Origin: Agromyces protaetiae
Lineage (GTDB): Bacteria; Actinomycetota; Actinomycetes; Actinomycetales; Microbacteriaceae
DNA: 64,000 nt
NCBI RefSeq assembly: GCF_030866785.1
Contig: NZ_CP133018.1
Location: 2,790,001-2,854,000, forward strand
Direction of reading: 5' to 3'
The notes beneath the pieces are model-generated. The model was not told the DNA's origin, made no database searches, and saw only the letters and a program-made list of their open reading frames with translations. The number at the start of each line of letters is the position of its first letter. The stretch's first letter is position 1. Of the stretch, positions 16,625 through 25,400 are shown in pieces. The position numbers and the translations under genes were made by a program.

Positions 16625-19483
16625 TCAGAGCTCTTCGTTGATCACCTCGAGCACGACAGGCTCGTTTTTCGTCGGCAGTGTGGGTGCGCTGTGGCTGTGG
16701 AGCCCGCCACTGCGATTCTTCGGGAACACGCGTTTGAGATACCCGTAGCGGTCGGAATAGGCCAGGTTCTTCTCGGGGTCCAAGAGCCACATTCGTGCGG
16801 TGTACCCGTTCGGGTGGGCCTTGAAGAATTCCGGTCGATACACCTTCCGCTGCTTGCTGAGCATTGGTTGGATCGTTCCAGGGAACACGTAGGGCGCGTA
16901 TCGTTCGGCGTTCTCGAGCGGGCGAAGCTTCGTCGCGAAGGTCTCGTCGACGTCGGCGAAGCTTCCTCGTCGCGTTGGCACGTCCTCCAGAAGCTCATTG
17001 AGCACCGTGTGGTGTGCGTGCGCGTCCCAGGCCTGTTCGGAGGACAGGTCGCTCGAGTACTTGGGCGCCATCGAAGCGGCCTTCACGTTGACATGCAGGT
17101 TCTGTCGAATCGCGTTCACGTCGTAGTGCAGACCGAATTCCGCGTAGGCCGCTTGCGCCTGCTTCGCGATCCGCTTCTCCTTGGCGATGATGTAGCTCGC
17201 CAACGCCGGACCGGCCCCCTCCTCGACGTATGCGTCGATCTCGAGCCGGTTCATGGCGCGCACGCCGAAGCCCGCGACCGCGGTCAAGACACCCACCATC
17301 GCGCCGGCGACGCCGAGCCCGAATGCGACGTCGGTATTGAGGAAGTCGGGTTTGTAGTGGTGGGCGGTGGTCAGTGCGGTCACGCCGAGATCGACGGTCG
17401 CGGCCGCGATCGTGGAGAACAGCCCCACCTTGGCCCCGATCGTGGGCGCGGCCGTCGCTACGGCCGCGGCGACCCCGAGCCCGGCCACGGCCACACCCAC
17501 CAGCGACAGTCCGAGACCGATGCCCGCGAGCACGGCGTAGGCCCAGGCCGGGAGGTCGGAGATGCGGCCCGTGGGGTCGGCGAGCGTGATGGGGTTGAGC
17601 GCGGCGTAGTGGTAGCGGTTGTGCTGCGGTTCGGGGTCGACGCTGGTCAGCCGCATGGTCGTGGGGTCGTAGGTGCGGACCTGCAGGTGTTGGGTGCCGG
17701 TGGGGTTGGTGTACTCACCCGCGTATTGGAACGGGTTGCGGTGCGCGTCGCCGACCAGCGGTCCGGCGTCGGGCTCGTCGTCGGTGTGCTGCCTCGTCGT
17801 GGTGGCGCCGTAGTCGGTGTAGTCGTAGCTGGTCGTCACGTTCGCGTCGGGGCCGGTCAGCTCGGTGACGTTGCCGTGGAAGTCGGCCTCGGAGAACACG
17901 GTCGACGCTGGGCTGCCGAGGGTGCGGGCATGCCGGCCGACACCGAGCAGGTAGGCGGCGGTGCCGGATGCCTCGGGGCTGGTGTGCGTGTCGTTGAGGA
18001 GGGTGGTGCCGTCCCAGTGGAACACCGTCGCCGCGGTGGTGTCGTCTTGGGTGTGGGTGGCGCGTTGGCCGCTGGCCCAGTAGCCGGTGCGGATCGTGAC
18101 CCCGTCGGGGGTGGTCTCGGTGACGGGCTGGTTGGTCGCGTCGTACGTGTACCGGGTGCCGTCCAGCGCGAGCGTCACGCGACCCAGCTCGTCGGACGCG
18201 AACGTCACCCGCTCGGTGCGCTGCGCGCCGCTCGCGTCGAAGTGCGTCACGGTCGCCTCGGTCGGCTGGCCCGACTGCGCGGGCATCTCGCCGCCGCCAT
18301 CCCGTTCCGGATACGTGTAGGTCTGCCGCTGCACGACCAGCGCGCCGCCTCGCGCGGTCACCGTCATGTCACGCTCGAGCACCCGGTGCGCCGCGTCGAA
18401 CGCCGTGCCGATCGACGTCGAGCCGTCGGTCACCGTGGTCAGGTATCCATCGGCGGTGTCGTCGCGGAGTGTCGCGCCCGCCGCCTCGCCGAGGCTCGGC
18501 CACCCGGAGGCCGAACCGGCACGCGCCTCCCACCGCCGAGCCGACAGCTCGGCGCCGGTCGACGCGTCGACGACGCGCACGCGGTCGACCGCGCTGCGGC
18601 CGTCATCGAGCCGCTGCCACGTGACCTCGGTGTTCGCACCCGAGCCCGCGCTGAGCCGTTCGACCAGCCCGGTACCCGTGTACCCGACGTGCACTCGACC
18701 GCCTGAGGCATCCGTCACCGTCACCAGGCGACCGCCGTCGAGCTCGAGCGTCGCGGTCACCGCCCAGGCATGCCCAGCACCGGTGGTCACCTCGACCCGA
18801 CCCGGGTCGGACCAGTCGAGCGCGCTCACGAGGCCGGTGTGGTCGATCGCCCGCACCAACCGATGGCCTGGCCGCCACTCCCAGTCAGCGCGATTGCCGT
18901 TCGCGTCGAACCTGACCACCGGGTCGCCCGCCGCACTGAAGTAGGTGCGCACGCCGCCGAGCTCCAAGAGCTCGAAGGCGGCCGCCTGCTCGCCGCGCTG
19001 CCCGTCGGCGCGGGCCGGCACCGTCTTCGGGTGCTGCGCGAACACCAGATCGCGGGGCAGGTAGCCGGCGAGACCGCTCGGCGCGGTCGCATCCGCCGCG
19101 TAGACGCCGCCCGACGCCGGCGTGACCTGCACGCCGCCCTGGGTGCTCACGTGCGCGACCCCGGCGATGGACCAGCCGCCGCCGAGTCCCGCGCGATCGA
19201 CGCCGCTCGCCCGGGAATCCCAGCTCACGGCCAATCCGGCGGCCGGCAGCGTGAACGAGAACGCGCCGGCGCCGGGATCGACCAGGCCCTCGAGCCCGTC
19301 GCCGAGGGCGAACCCGCCGAGCGCCGCGGGTTCGGATGTGTGCGCCGAGCCCGCCCACGACGGTTCGGTCGCGACCTCCGCGAGTAGCGTGCCGGACAAC
19401 GCGGTCGCTAAAACGACCATTGCGGCCCGGCGCGGCAGCCGGCCGACGTCGGCCGAGTGAGCAACCTTCGACTGCCACTTCAT
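16625..19483 (-). CDS. Secreted RHS-repeat protein with unrecognised C-terminal domain
   Basis: A 952-residue protein with a signal peptide (residues 18-45, MVVLATALSGTLLA). The body carries RHS/YD-type motifs such as RYTYDATNQPV, SYDYTDYGATTT and NPFQYAGEYTNPTGTQ, and the RHS core ends near residue 636 with ALNPITLADPTGR, the usual boundary before a variable toxin domain. The remaining ~315 residues begin with two or three hydrophobic segments (VLAGIGLGLSLVGVAVAGLG and others) and end in a polar domain with HAHHTVLNELLEDVP and SGGLHSHSAP, rich in His; I cannot assign it. A DNase, RNase or other toxin warhead is plausible, yet no immunity gene follows, since the next feature is the terminator. 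Start 19483 is set by a promoter only eight bases upstream. Confidence 0.8.
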   Translation of the reverse strand: MKWQSKVAHSADVGRLPRRAAMVVLATALSGTLLAEVATEPSWAGSAHTSEPAALGGFALGDGLEGLVDPGAGAFSFTLPAAGLAVSWDSRASGVDRAGLGGGWSIAGVAHVSTQGGVQVTPASGGVYAADATAPSGLAGYLPRDLVFAQHPKTVPARADGQRGEQAAAFELLELGGVRTYFSAAGDPVVRFDANGNRADWEWRPGHRLVRAIDHTGLVSALDWSDPGRVEVTTGAGHAWAVTATLELDGGRLVTVTDASGGRVHVGYTGTGLVERLSAGSGANTEVTWQRLDDGRSAVDRVRVVDASTGAELSARRWEARAGSASGWPSLGEAAGATLRDDTADGYLTTVTDGSTSIGTAFDAAHRVLERDMTVTARGGALVVQRQTYTYPERDGGGEMPAQSGQPTEATVTHFDASGAQRTERVTFASDELGRVTLALDGTRYTYDATNQPVTETTPDGVTIRTGYWASGQRATHTQDDTTAATVFHWDGTTLLNDTHTSPEASGTAAYLLGVGRHARTLGSPASTVFSEADFHGNVTELTGPDANVTTSYDYTDYGATTTRQHTDDEPDAGPLVGDAHRNPFQYAGEYTNPTGTQHLQVRTYDPTTMRLTSVDPEPQHNRYHYAALNPITLADPTGRISDLPAWAYAVLAGIGLGLSLVGVAVAGLGVAAAVATAAPTIGAKVGLFSTIAAATVDLGVTALTTAHHYKPDFLNTDVAFGLGVAGAMVGVLTAVAGFGVRAMNRLEIDAYVEEGAGPALASYIIAKEKRIAKQAQAAYAEFGLHYDVNAIRQNLHVNVKAASMAPKYSSDLSSEQAWDAHAHHTVLNELLEDVPTRRGSFADVDETFATKLRPLENAERYAPYVFPGTIQPMLSKQRKVYRPEFFKAHPNGYTARMWLLDPEKNLAYSDRYGYLKRVFPKNRSGGLHSHSAPTLPTKNEPVVLEVINEEL

Positions 19484-19491
19484 GAAATTGC

Positions 19492-19519
19492 AGTATATGG
19501 TATGCATTGCTCCGGTCAA
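19492..19519 (-). promoter_or_regulatory. Promoter of the RHS gene, implying a leaderless mRNA
   Basis: TTGACC (19519-19514) and TATACT (19497-19492) are separated by 16 bases. Only eight bases lie between the -10 box and ATG 19483, so transcription would begin at or next to the A of the start codon; no Shine-Dalgarno could then exist. Confidence 0.65.
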
Positions 19520-19700
19520 CAGGGCGATCATCGACGATCACACGCCTCGGCCGATGTCGATCATCTCGGCGCCGGGTGCGCGTGAGTAGAATCCGCCACG
19601 CCTGGCGCTCGCGCGGGCACGCCGGCGTACCCTGACAGAGGTGGCAACGGCGTCGGCGCCGAGGTGAGCCATAAAAACGGAGATCATCCCCCGTTTTGGG
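19520..19700. other. Spacer upstream of the RHS promoter with a CCCCCGTTTTGGGG palindrome
   Basis: No gene is seen. At about 19684-19706 ATCATCCCCCGTTTTGGGGTGAT is an imperfect palindrome resembling the one at 57860-57879; see findings. Confidence 0.5.
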
Positions 19701-19889
19701 GTGATGTGCTCGCCCAGCGCGGTGCATACCGTTGCCTGCGTGCCTCCGTCCTCGCTCACCCGCGCTCGCTCTCGCTCCCGCCGCCGCCAAGTGCTCGAGC
19801 CCGCCCGCTACCTCCGGCTGAAGCTCGCGCTGCTCGCGCTGCTCGCGGCCGGCGCGGTCTGCCTGGTGGTGCTCGCGCTCGGCTCCTGA
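19701..19889 (+). CDS. Possible small membrane protein
   Basis: A 62-codon frame ending in ARYLRLKLALLALLAAGAVC-type hydrophobic sequence that could span the membrane once. The first half is Arg/Ser-rich and not convincing, so the true start may be further in (a GTG near 19790). No homology is recognised and no strong RBS is visible. It lies alone between the RHS promoter region and a GC repeat. Confidence 0.25.
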   Translation: MMCSPSAVHTVACVPPSSLTRARSRSRRRQVLEPARYLRLKLALLALLAAGAVCLVVLALGS

Positions 19890-19975
19890 GGCGCGCGCGA
19901 CGCGCCCGCCCGGCGCGCGCACCGCGCGGGACCCGCCCGCCCGGCGCGCGCACCGCGCGCGGGACCCGCCCGCCC
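19890..19975. repeat. GC-only tandem repeat behind the IclR gene
   Basis: A unit of about 31 bases built on CCCGCCCGGCGCGCGCACCGCG, ending GGGAC, is repeated twice in direct order with a partial third. It lies immediately after the IclR stop on the - strand, where its GC-rich hairpins may serve as a terminator. Confidence 0.6.
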
Positions 19976-20707
19976 CTACCCGAGCTCGCGCGAGATCTGC
20001 GCGGCAGTCTGCTGCAGTACCGGCAGATAGGTCGTGAGCCGGTTGAGATCCTCGACCATGCGGATGGCAGTGACCGAGAGCGCCCCGACGATGCCGGCCG
20101 AGCTGCGCACCGGCACGGCGATGCAGTTCACGAAGTCCTCGTGTTCGCCGTCGTCGGCCGCCCAGCCCTGCTCGCTGATGCGATCCAGTTCGGCGTCGAG
20201 CGCGGCGCGCGTGAGGATCGTGGCCTCGGTGTGCTTGACCCAGTCGGCGCCGGCGAGCACGCGGTCGCGGGCCGCCTCGTCGAGGTCGGCGAGGATCGCC
20301 TTGCCGACCGCGCTGCAGTACGGCCGCACCGCGGCCCCGACACGCGAGTACATGCGGACCCCGCCGGCGTCTTCGACCTTGTCCACGTAGATGATGCTGT
20401 GCTCCATGAGCGCGGCGACGTGCACGGTGTTGCCCACGGCCTTGTGCAGGCGCCGGACGTGCGCCCCGGCCGCCTCGCGCAGGTCGATCGTGTCGAGCGC
20501 GGTCTGCGACAGCGAGATGAGGCGGAATCCCAGCGCATAGGTGCCGTTGCGACGGCGGCGCACGTAGCCCACCTGTTCGAGCGCCTGGAGCTCGCGGAAC
20601 ATGGTCGACCGGTGCAGGTCGAACTCGGTGGCGAGCTCGATGACCGTCTTCGGTTCGGCCGCGACGGAGTCGATGATCCGTGCGGCGCGCGTGACGCTCT
20701 GCGACAT
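19976..20707 (-). CDS. IclR-family transcriptional regulator
   Basis: A 243-residue regulator. The N-terminal winged helix-turn-helix spans residues 1-65 (TVIELATEFDLHRSTMFRELQALEQVGYV), and the IclR effector-binding domain follows, with GNTVHVAALMEHSIIYVDKVE, PYCSAVGKAILA and a FVNCIAVPVRSSAGIVGALSV core. GGAGGG precedes ATG 20707. It is divergent from the KDG kinase/KDPG aldolase pair across about 100 bases that contain a palindrome, so it most likely represses that pair and itself, released by a keto-sugar-acid effector; this is a KdgR-like arrangement inferred from context. Confidence 0.9.
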   Translation of the reverse strand: MSQSVTRAARIIDSVAAEPKTVIELATEFDLHRSTMFRELQALEQVGYVRRRRNGTYALGFRLISLSQTALDTIDLREAAGAHVRRLHKAVGNTVHVAALMEHSIIYVDKVEDAGGVRMYSRVGAAVRPYCSAVGKAILADLDEAARDRVLAGADWVKHTEATILTRAALDAELDRISEQGWAADDGEHEDFVNCIAVPVRSSAGIVGALSVTAIRMVEDLNRLTTYLPVLQQTAAQISRELG

Positions 20708-20753
20708 TGGGGCGGCCCTCCTCGAACCACACGCTACGCCCGGTTCAGCAGTG

Positions 20754-20770
20754 GTTGCAATAGATGCAAC
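20754..20770. promoter_or_regulatory. Putative IclR-type operator
   Basis: GTTGCAATAGATGCAAC is a 17-bp palindrome with one mismatch, centred between the divergent IclR and kinase genes. Its TGCAA half-sites are of the kind bound by IclR-family dimers. Confidence 0.55.
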
Positions 20771-20811
20771 GTCATTTGCGCTCACTGCACATGCTCAGGC
20801 AGAGTCGTCTC

Positions 20812-21723
20812 ATGGATGATGCGCCCCCTCCGCGGCTGATCGCGATCGGCGAGGCGATGATGCTCGTGACGCCGACCCACGCCGAGCCCCTGGTGGCGGC
20901 CGAGACCTTCCGGCTCGACGTCGCCGGCGCCGAGCTGAACGTGGCGCGCCACGTCGCGCACCTCGGCGTGCCCGTCGCGTGGGTCGGCGCGGTCGGCGCC
21001 GACGCGCTCGGGGAGCGTCTGAAGCGGGCCATCCGGGCCCCGAAGCTCGACCTGCGCTGGGTGGCCCCCGATGCCGCGGCGCCCACCGGCGTCTACTTCA
21101 AAGACCCCGGCGCGGGCGTGCTCTACTACCGGGCCGGCTCCGCGGCGTCGCGCATGGGACCTGAGAGCATCGCCGACGTCCCCCTCGAGTCAGCGGACCT
21201 CGTGCACGTCTCCGGCATCACGCCGTCGCTGTCGGCGACGTGCGCCGAGCTCATCGAGTCCGTCTTCGAGCGGGTGGCGGGCTCGGGCGCGCAGCTCAGC
21301 TTCGACGTGAACTACCGGCCGGCGCTGTGGGAGGTCTCGGACGCCGCCCCAGTGCTCCTCGAGCTCAGCCGGCGTGCCGACCTCGTCCTCGTCGGCCTCG
21401 ACGAGGCGCAGACGCTGTGGGGCACCGAGACCGCCGAAGACGTGCGCGCGCTCATCCCCGAGCCCAGGCGACTCGTCGTCAAAGACGGAGACGTCGGCGC
21501 CACCGAGTTCGACGGCGCCGACCAGACGTTCGCGCCGACGACGCCGACCGAGGTCGTCGAGGTCGTCGGCGCCGGCGACGCCTTCGCGGCGGGGTACCTC
21601 GTCGCGGCGATGCGCGGGGCGCCTGCGATCGACCGCCTCCGCGCGGGACACGACCGAGCGGCACTCGTTCTGAAGTCGACCAGCGACTTCATCGACGTCA
21701 GCACCCATGGAGGACACGCATGA
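20812..21723 (+). CDS. kdgK: 2-keto-3-deoxygluconate kinase (PfkB family)
   Basis: A 303-residue PfkB kinase. The N-terminal IAIGEAMMLVTPTHAEPL and FRLDVAGAELNVARHVAHLG carry the KDG-kinase form of the first signature (GAELNVA instead of GGKGxN), and the C-terminal signature is EVVGAGDAFAAGYLVA with the catalytic Asp. YFKDPGAGVLYYRAGSAASRM is the sugar-binding lid region of KDG kinases. It would convert KDG to KDPG, the substrate of the next gene, with which it overlaps by four bases. ATG 20812 has only a weak RBS; the ATG at 20791 is an alternative. Confidence 0.85.
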   Translation: MDDAPPPRLIAIGEAMMLVTPTHAEPLVAAETFRLDVAGAELNVARHVAHLGVPVAWVGAVGADALGERLKRAIRAPKLDLRWVAPDAAAPTGVYFKDPGAGVLYYRAGSAASRMGPESIADVPLESADLVHVSGITPSLSATCAELIESVFERVAGSGAQLSFDVNYRPALWEVSDAAPVLLELSRRADLVLVGLDEAQTLWGTETAEDVRALIPEPRRLVVKDGDVGATEFDGADQTFAPTTPTEVVEVVGAGDAFAAGYLVAAMRGAPAIDRLRAGHDRAALVLKSTSDFIDVSTHGGHA

Positions 21724-22343
21724 GCGGCAACACCGGATTCGACGAGCTCTTCGCGGAGGCACCGCTCATGGTGATCCTGCGCGGCCTGGGCGCCGAGCGC
21801 AGCCTCGAGCTCGCCCACAAGGCCTGGGATCTGGGGATCACGTCCGTCGAGCTGCCGATCCAGACCCCGGCCGATGTCGAGGCGCTGCGCGTCGTCGCCG
21901 ACGCGGGCCGCGCGCAGGGCAAGGCGGTCGGCGCGGGCACCGTCATCACGCCCGAGCATGTGCGCCAGGCGAAGGAGGCCGGCGCCGCGTTCACCGTGAG
22001 CCCGGGGTACGACCGCGAGATCGTCGGCGCCTCGATCGCGGCGGGCCTGCCGCCGCTCCCCGGCGTCGCCACGGCGACCGATGTGCAGCTCGCGCTCCGC
22101 GACGGCCTCACGTGGCTCAAGGCGTTCCCGGCGTCGGTGCTCGGCACCGGCTGGTTCACCGCCATGCGCGGCCCGTTCCCGCAGGTGCGGTTCGTCGCGA
22201 CGGGCGGCATGGATGCCTCGAATGCGCAGCCGTTCCTCGACGCCGGGGTCCGGGTGGTCGCCGTCGGCTCCGCGCTCGCGGACGAGACGCAGGTCGATCG
22301 GCTGGCGGCCCTGCTGAAGCCGGCGCCGCGTCCGGGCCGGTAA
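21720..22343 (+). CDS. eda: KDPG (2-keto-3-deoxy-6-phosphogluconate) aldolase
   Basis: A 207-residue class I aldolase cleaving KDPG to pyruvate and glyceraldehyde-3-phosphate. Family landmarks are LMVILRGLGAERS, the catalytic Glu in TSVELPIQTP, GAGTVITPEHVRQAKEAGAAFTVSPG, and the Schiff-base lysine in TWLKAFPASVLG, with a phosphate-binding VRFVATGGMD loop. ATGA overlap with kdgK and a GGAGG five bases upstream indicate a two-gene operon. No dehydratase or uronate dehydrogenase gene is present, so precursors must come from enzymes encoded elsewhere. Confidence 0.93.
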   Translation: MSGNTGFDELFAEAPLMVILRGLGAERSLELAHKAWDLGITSVELPIQTPADVEALRVVADAGRAQGKAVGAGTVITPEHVRQAKEAGAAFTVSPGYDREIVGASIAAGLPPLPGVATATDVQLALRDGLTWLKAFPASVLGTGWFTAMRGPFPQVRFVATGGMDASNAQPFLDAGVRVVAVGSALADETQVDRLAALLKPAPRPGR

Positions 22344-22454
22344 CGCCGTCCGGCAATACGGGCGTTCTTCTCCGTTCATCTCGCGGCGCGCGACGTTCAC
22401 CCGTCGTCCCTACGGTCGTGTCGGTCACCCCCAGACCCCGACAGAGGAGACGAC

Positions 22455-25400
22455 ATGGCGGACACTCCAGCGCACCGAGCGAGTCCAGTGATACGGCGAG
22501 GAACGGCGCTCGGCGTCGCGACGATCCTCGGCGCGGCGGTGGCCCTCTCCGGCGGCACAGCCGCGGCTGCGGCACCCGCCGGAACGGTCGCCGCGAAGCC
22601 GCTCGTCGCCGAGCAGTCCGCGCTCCGCGCGACCGGCATCACGACCGGCCAGGTGGCGCAGCTGCTGTCGCCCGAGCTCGACGAGCGCATCGGCGCATAC
22701 GCTCGCCACGCGGTGCCCGGCGTCGGCACCCCGATCCCCGCTCCGGGCGAGGCCGAGGCGACCCTCGAGCGGATCACGCCCGCCGGCCCCGTGGCCGGCG
22801 AGGTCTGCGACGACGACCTCGAGGACTGCCAGACCCCGGGCGAATGGGAGCCGACGTCCGGCGCGATCACCGCCGGCCCCGCCACCGCCCGCACCACGGC
22901 GACCGCCGCCGGCTTCGCGGCGACGTCGTCGATCGACGGGGTCAGCCTCGATCTCGCCGCCCTGTTCCCCGAGCTCGCGGCCGTCACCGGCGTCGGCGAG
23001 CTCGCCACGGTCGGCACCGCGACGTCGGAGGTCACGACGGGCGCCGACCCGATCGGCACGGTCACCGGGCTGACGATCCTGGGCGAGTCGGTCGACACCG
23101 CGTCCGGCGTGCCGGTCACGACGCGCACGGCGCCGTTCTCGGTGACCGATCCTGCCGCGGTGCTGAGCTCGCTGGTCGGCCCCGAAGACGGCGCCGCCTA
23201 TGCCGGGTACGTCACCGATGCGCTGCTCGCGGGCGAGCTCACCGTCACCGCCGAGCGGCCGGCTGACGCCGTGTCCGGCGCCGCGCTGCGCCTCACCGTT
23301 GACGCCGAGTGGGACGTCGACATCCAGAGCGTCATCGGCACCATCGATGCATCCGTCTCGGGAACGCTGCTGGTCGCGGACCTGGGCGCCTACGAGCTCG
23401 ATGCGGATGCCGCGCCCGCCGTCGACCTGCAGGCGGTGTCGTCCGCGGTCGTCGTGGAGCACCGCGAGGTGCCCGCATCCGGATCGATCACGGGCGGCGC
23501 CTTCGCCGACCTGTTCAACGCCGAGCTCGAGCAGACCGAGATCGGCGGCGATGACCGCGTCGTCTACGCCGAGCACGGCACGCCCGAGACCGACCCCGGC
23601 GTGACCGGGCGTTTCGTCGAGGAGGAAGAGCCGCTCGACGGCCTGTCGTTCCTGCGACTGGGCGTGACGAACGAGCTCGAGGCCGCCGGTGCGAGCGCGA
23701 CCGTCGAGGCCGAAGGCCTGTCGATCGGCGCGCCGCTGGTCGCCGAGGACGGCATCGCGGGCGCGGTCTTCGGGCTCGACGAGGTCGTGCGCCTCGACGC
23801 GATCAGCGCGAGCGCGACCGCGCCGCGCGCGCTCGACGCCGCGGCCGGCGCCGAGCTGACGGCAGACGGCCTCACCGTGCTCGGCCAGCCGGTCGACGTC
23901 GGCGCGGCCGGCACCGAGCCGGTCGTTATCACGACCGAGACCGAGGCGACCGACATGGACGCCCTCATCGGCGCACTGTTCGGCGAGGAGCTGTTCGACC
24001 AGGCGCCCGGCCTGCGCGGCAACCTCGCGGGCACCGCCACCAGCACGGTCACGGCGACCGTCTCCCCGATCACGTCGATCGCCGGCGGCAGCGCCTCGAC
24101 CGCGCTCGAGATCGTACTGAGCGCCGAGACGACGTTCGCGGCGACCGCGAGCGGCGCCGCCACGATGTACCTCGGCAGCATGGAGTTCGAGGCCGCGGGC
24201 GAGTTCGCGCGCGTGGTCGTCGCCTCGGTCGCGGCCGGCCGCGACGGCAGCCTCGCCGAGCCGGTCGTCCCGCAGGAGCCGGGCGAGCAGCCGGACACCA
24301 CGTGGGCGATCCCGACGGCCACCCCGTCGCGCGTGATCCTGAGCGCGACCGAGACGCCCGAGGCATCCGTCGCCGTGACCTGGCGCACCGATGCCGCCGT
24401 CGGGAGCGGCGCGGTCGAGGTGCGGCAGTCCGGCGGCGCCGCGCGCAGCGTGGCCGCCGTCACGAGCGACCCGATCACGTTCGCGTCATGGGCGTACGCC
24501 TCGCGCGCGCACTCGGCGACGATCGACGGCCTATCGGCGGCGACCGAGTACGAGTACCGGGTCGGCGCCGGCGAGCACTGGAGCGACTGGTTCGCCTTCA
24601 CGACCGCCGCCGAGGGCGGCGCGTTCACCTTCCTCGGGTTCGGCGACGCGCAGAACAACCTGACCGAGGGCTTCACGCCGGTGGCGCAGATGGCGTTCGA
24701 GGACGTGCCGGAGGCGGCGTTCGCGCTGCACGCGGGCGACCTGATCAACAACTCCGACCGCGATGTCGAGTGGGCCGAGTGGTTCCGGGCGCAGGAGCCG
24801 TTCACGGCGACCGTGCCGACGATCACGACGCCGGGCAACCACGAGTACTCGGGCGACCAGGCGCTCACGCAGTACCGTTCACACGTCGAGCAGCCGCGCA
24901 ACGGCCCGGTCGCGACCGCCGAGGACGCGTACACGCGCGCGTTCGAGGAGAAGATCGCCGCGCACCTCGTCGAGTCGGCCTACTACCTCGACTTCCAGGG
25001 CGTGCGTGTGATCTCGCTCGACGACAACCCGGGTTCGGGTGTGGCGCAGTTCATCCCGGACGTGGTGCCCGCGTGCGAGCTGGAGCGTTGCGAGTCGGCG
25101 ATCGAGATCTTCCTGCGCATGCAGGGCGACTGGCTCGGCACCGTGCTCGACGAGAACCCGCACCACTGGTCGATCGTGACGTTCCACCAGCCGGTGTTCT
25201 CGACCTCGGCCGGCCGCGACAACGCGCTCGTGCGCAACGCGTGGCTGCCCATCCTCGAGGAGCACGACGTCGACCTCGTGCTCAACGGCCACGACCACAG
25301 CTATGGTCGCGGGCATCTCATCGAGAACGAGACCGACGTCGACGGGCTCTCGACCGGGCCGGTGTACGCCGTCTCGGTGTCGGGGCCGAAGATGTACGAG

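Noticed and set aside
22344..22454. Riboswitch or attenuator before the large phosphatase gene
   Set aside because: Only a plain leader with AGAGGAG is seen; no stable conserved fold was found by eye.
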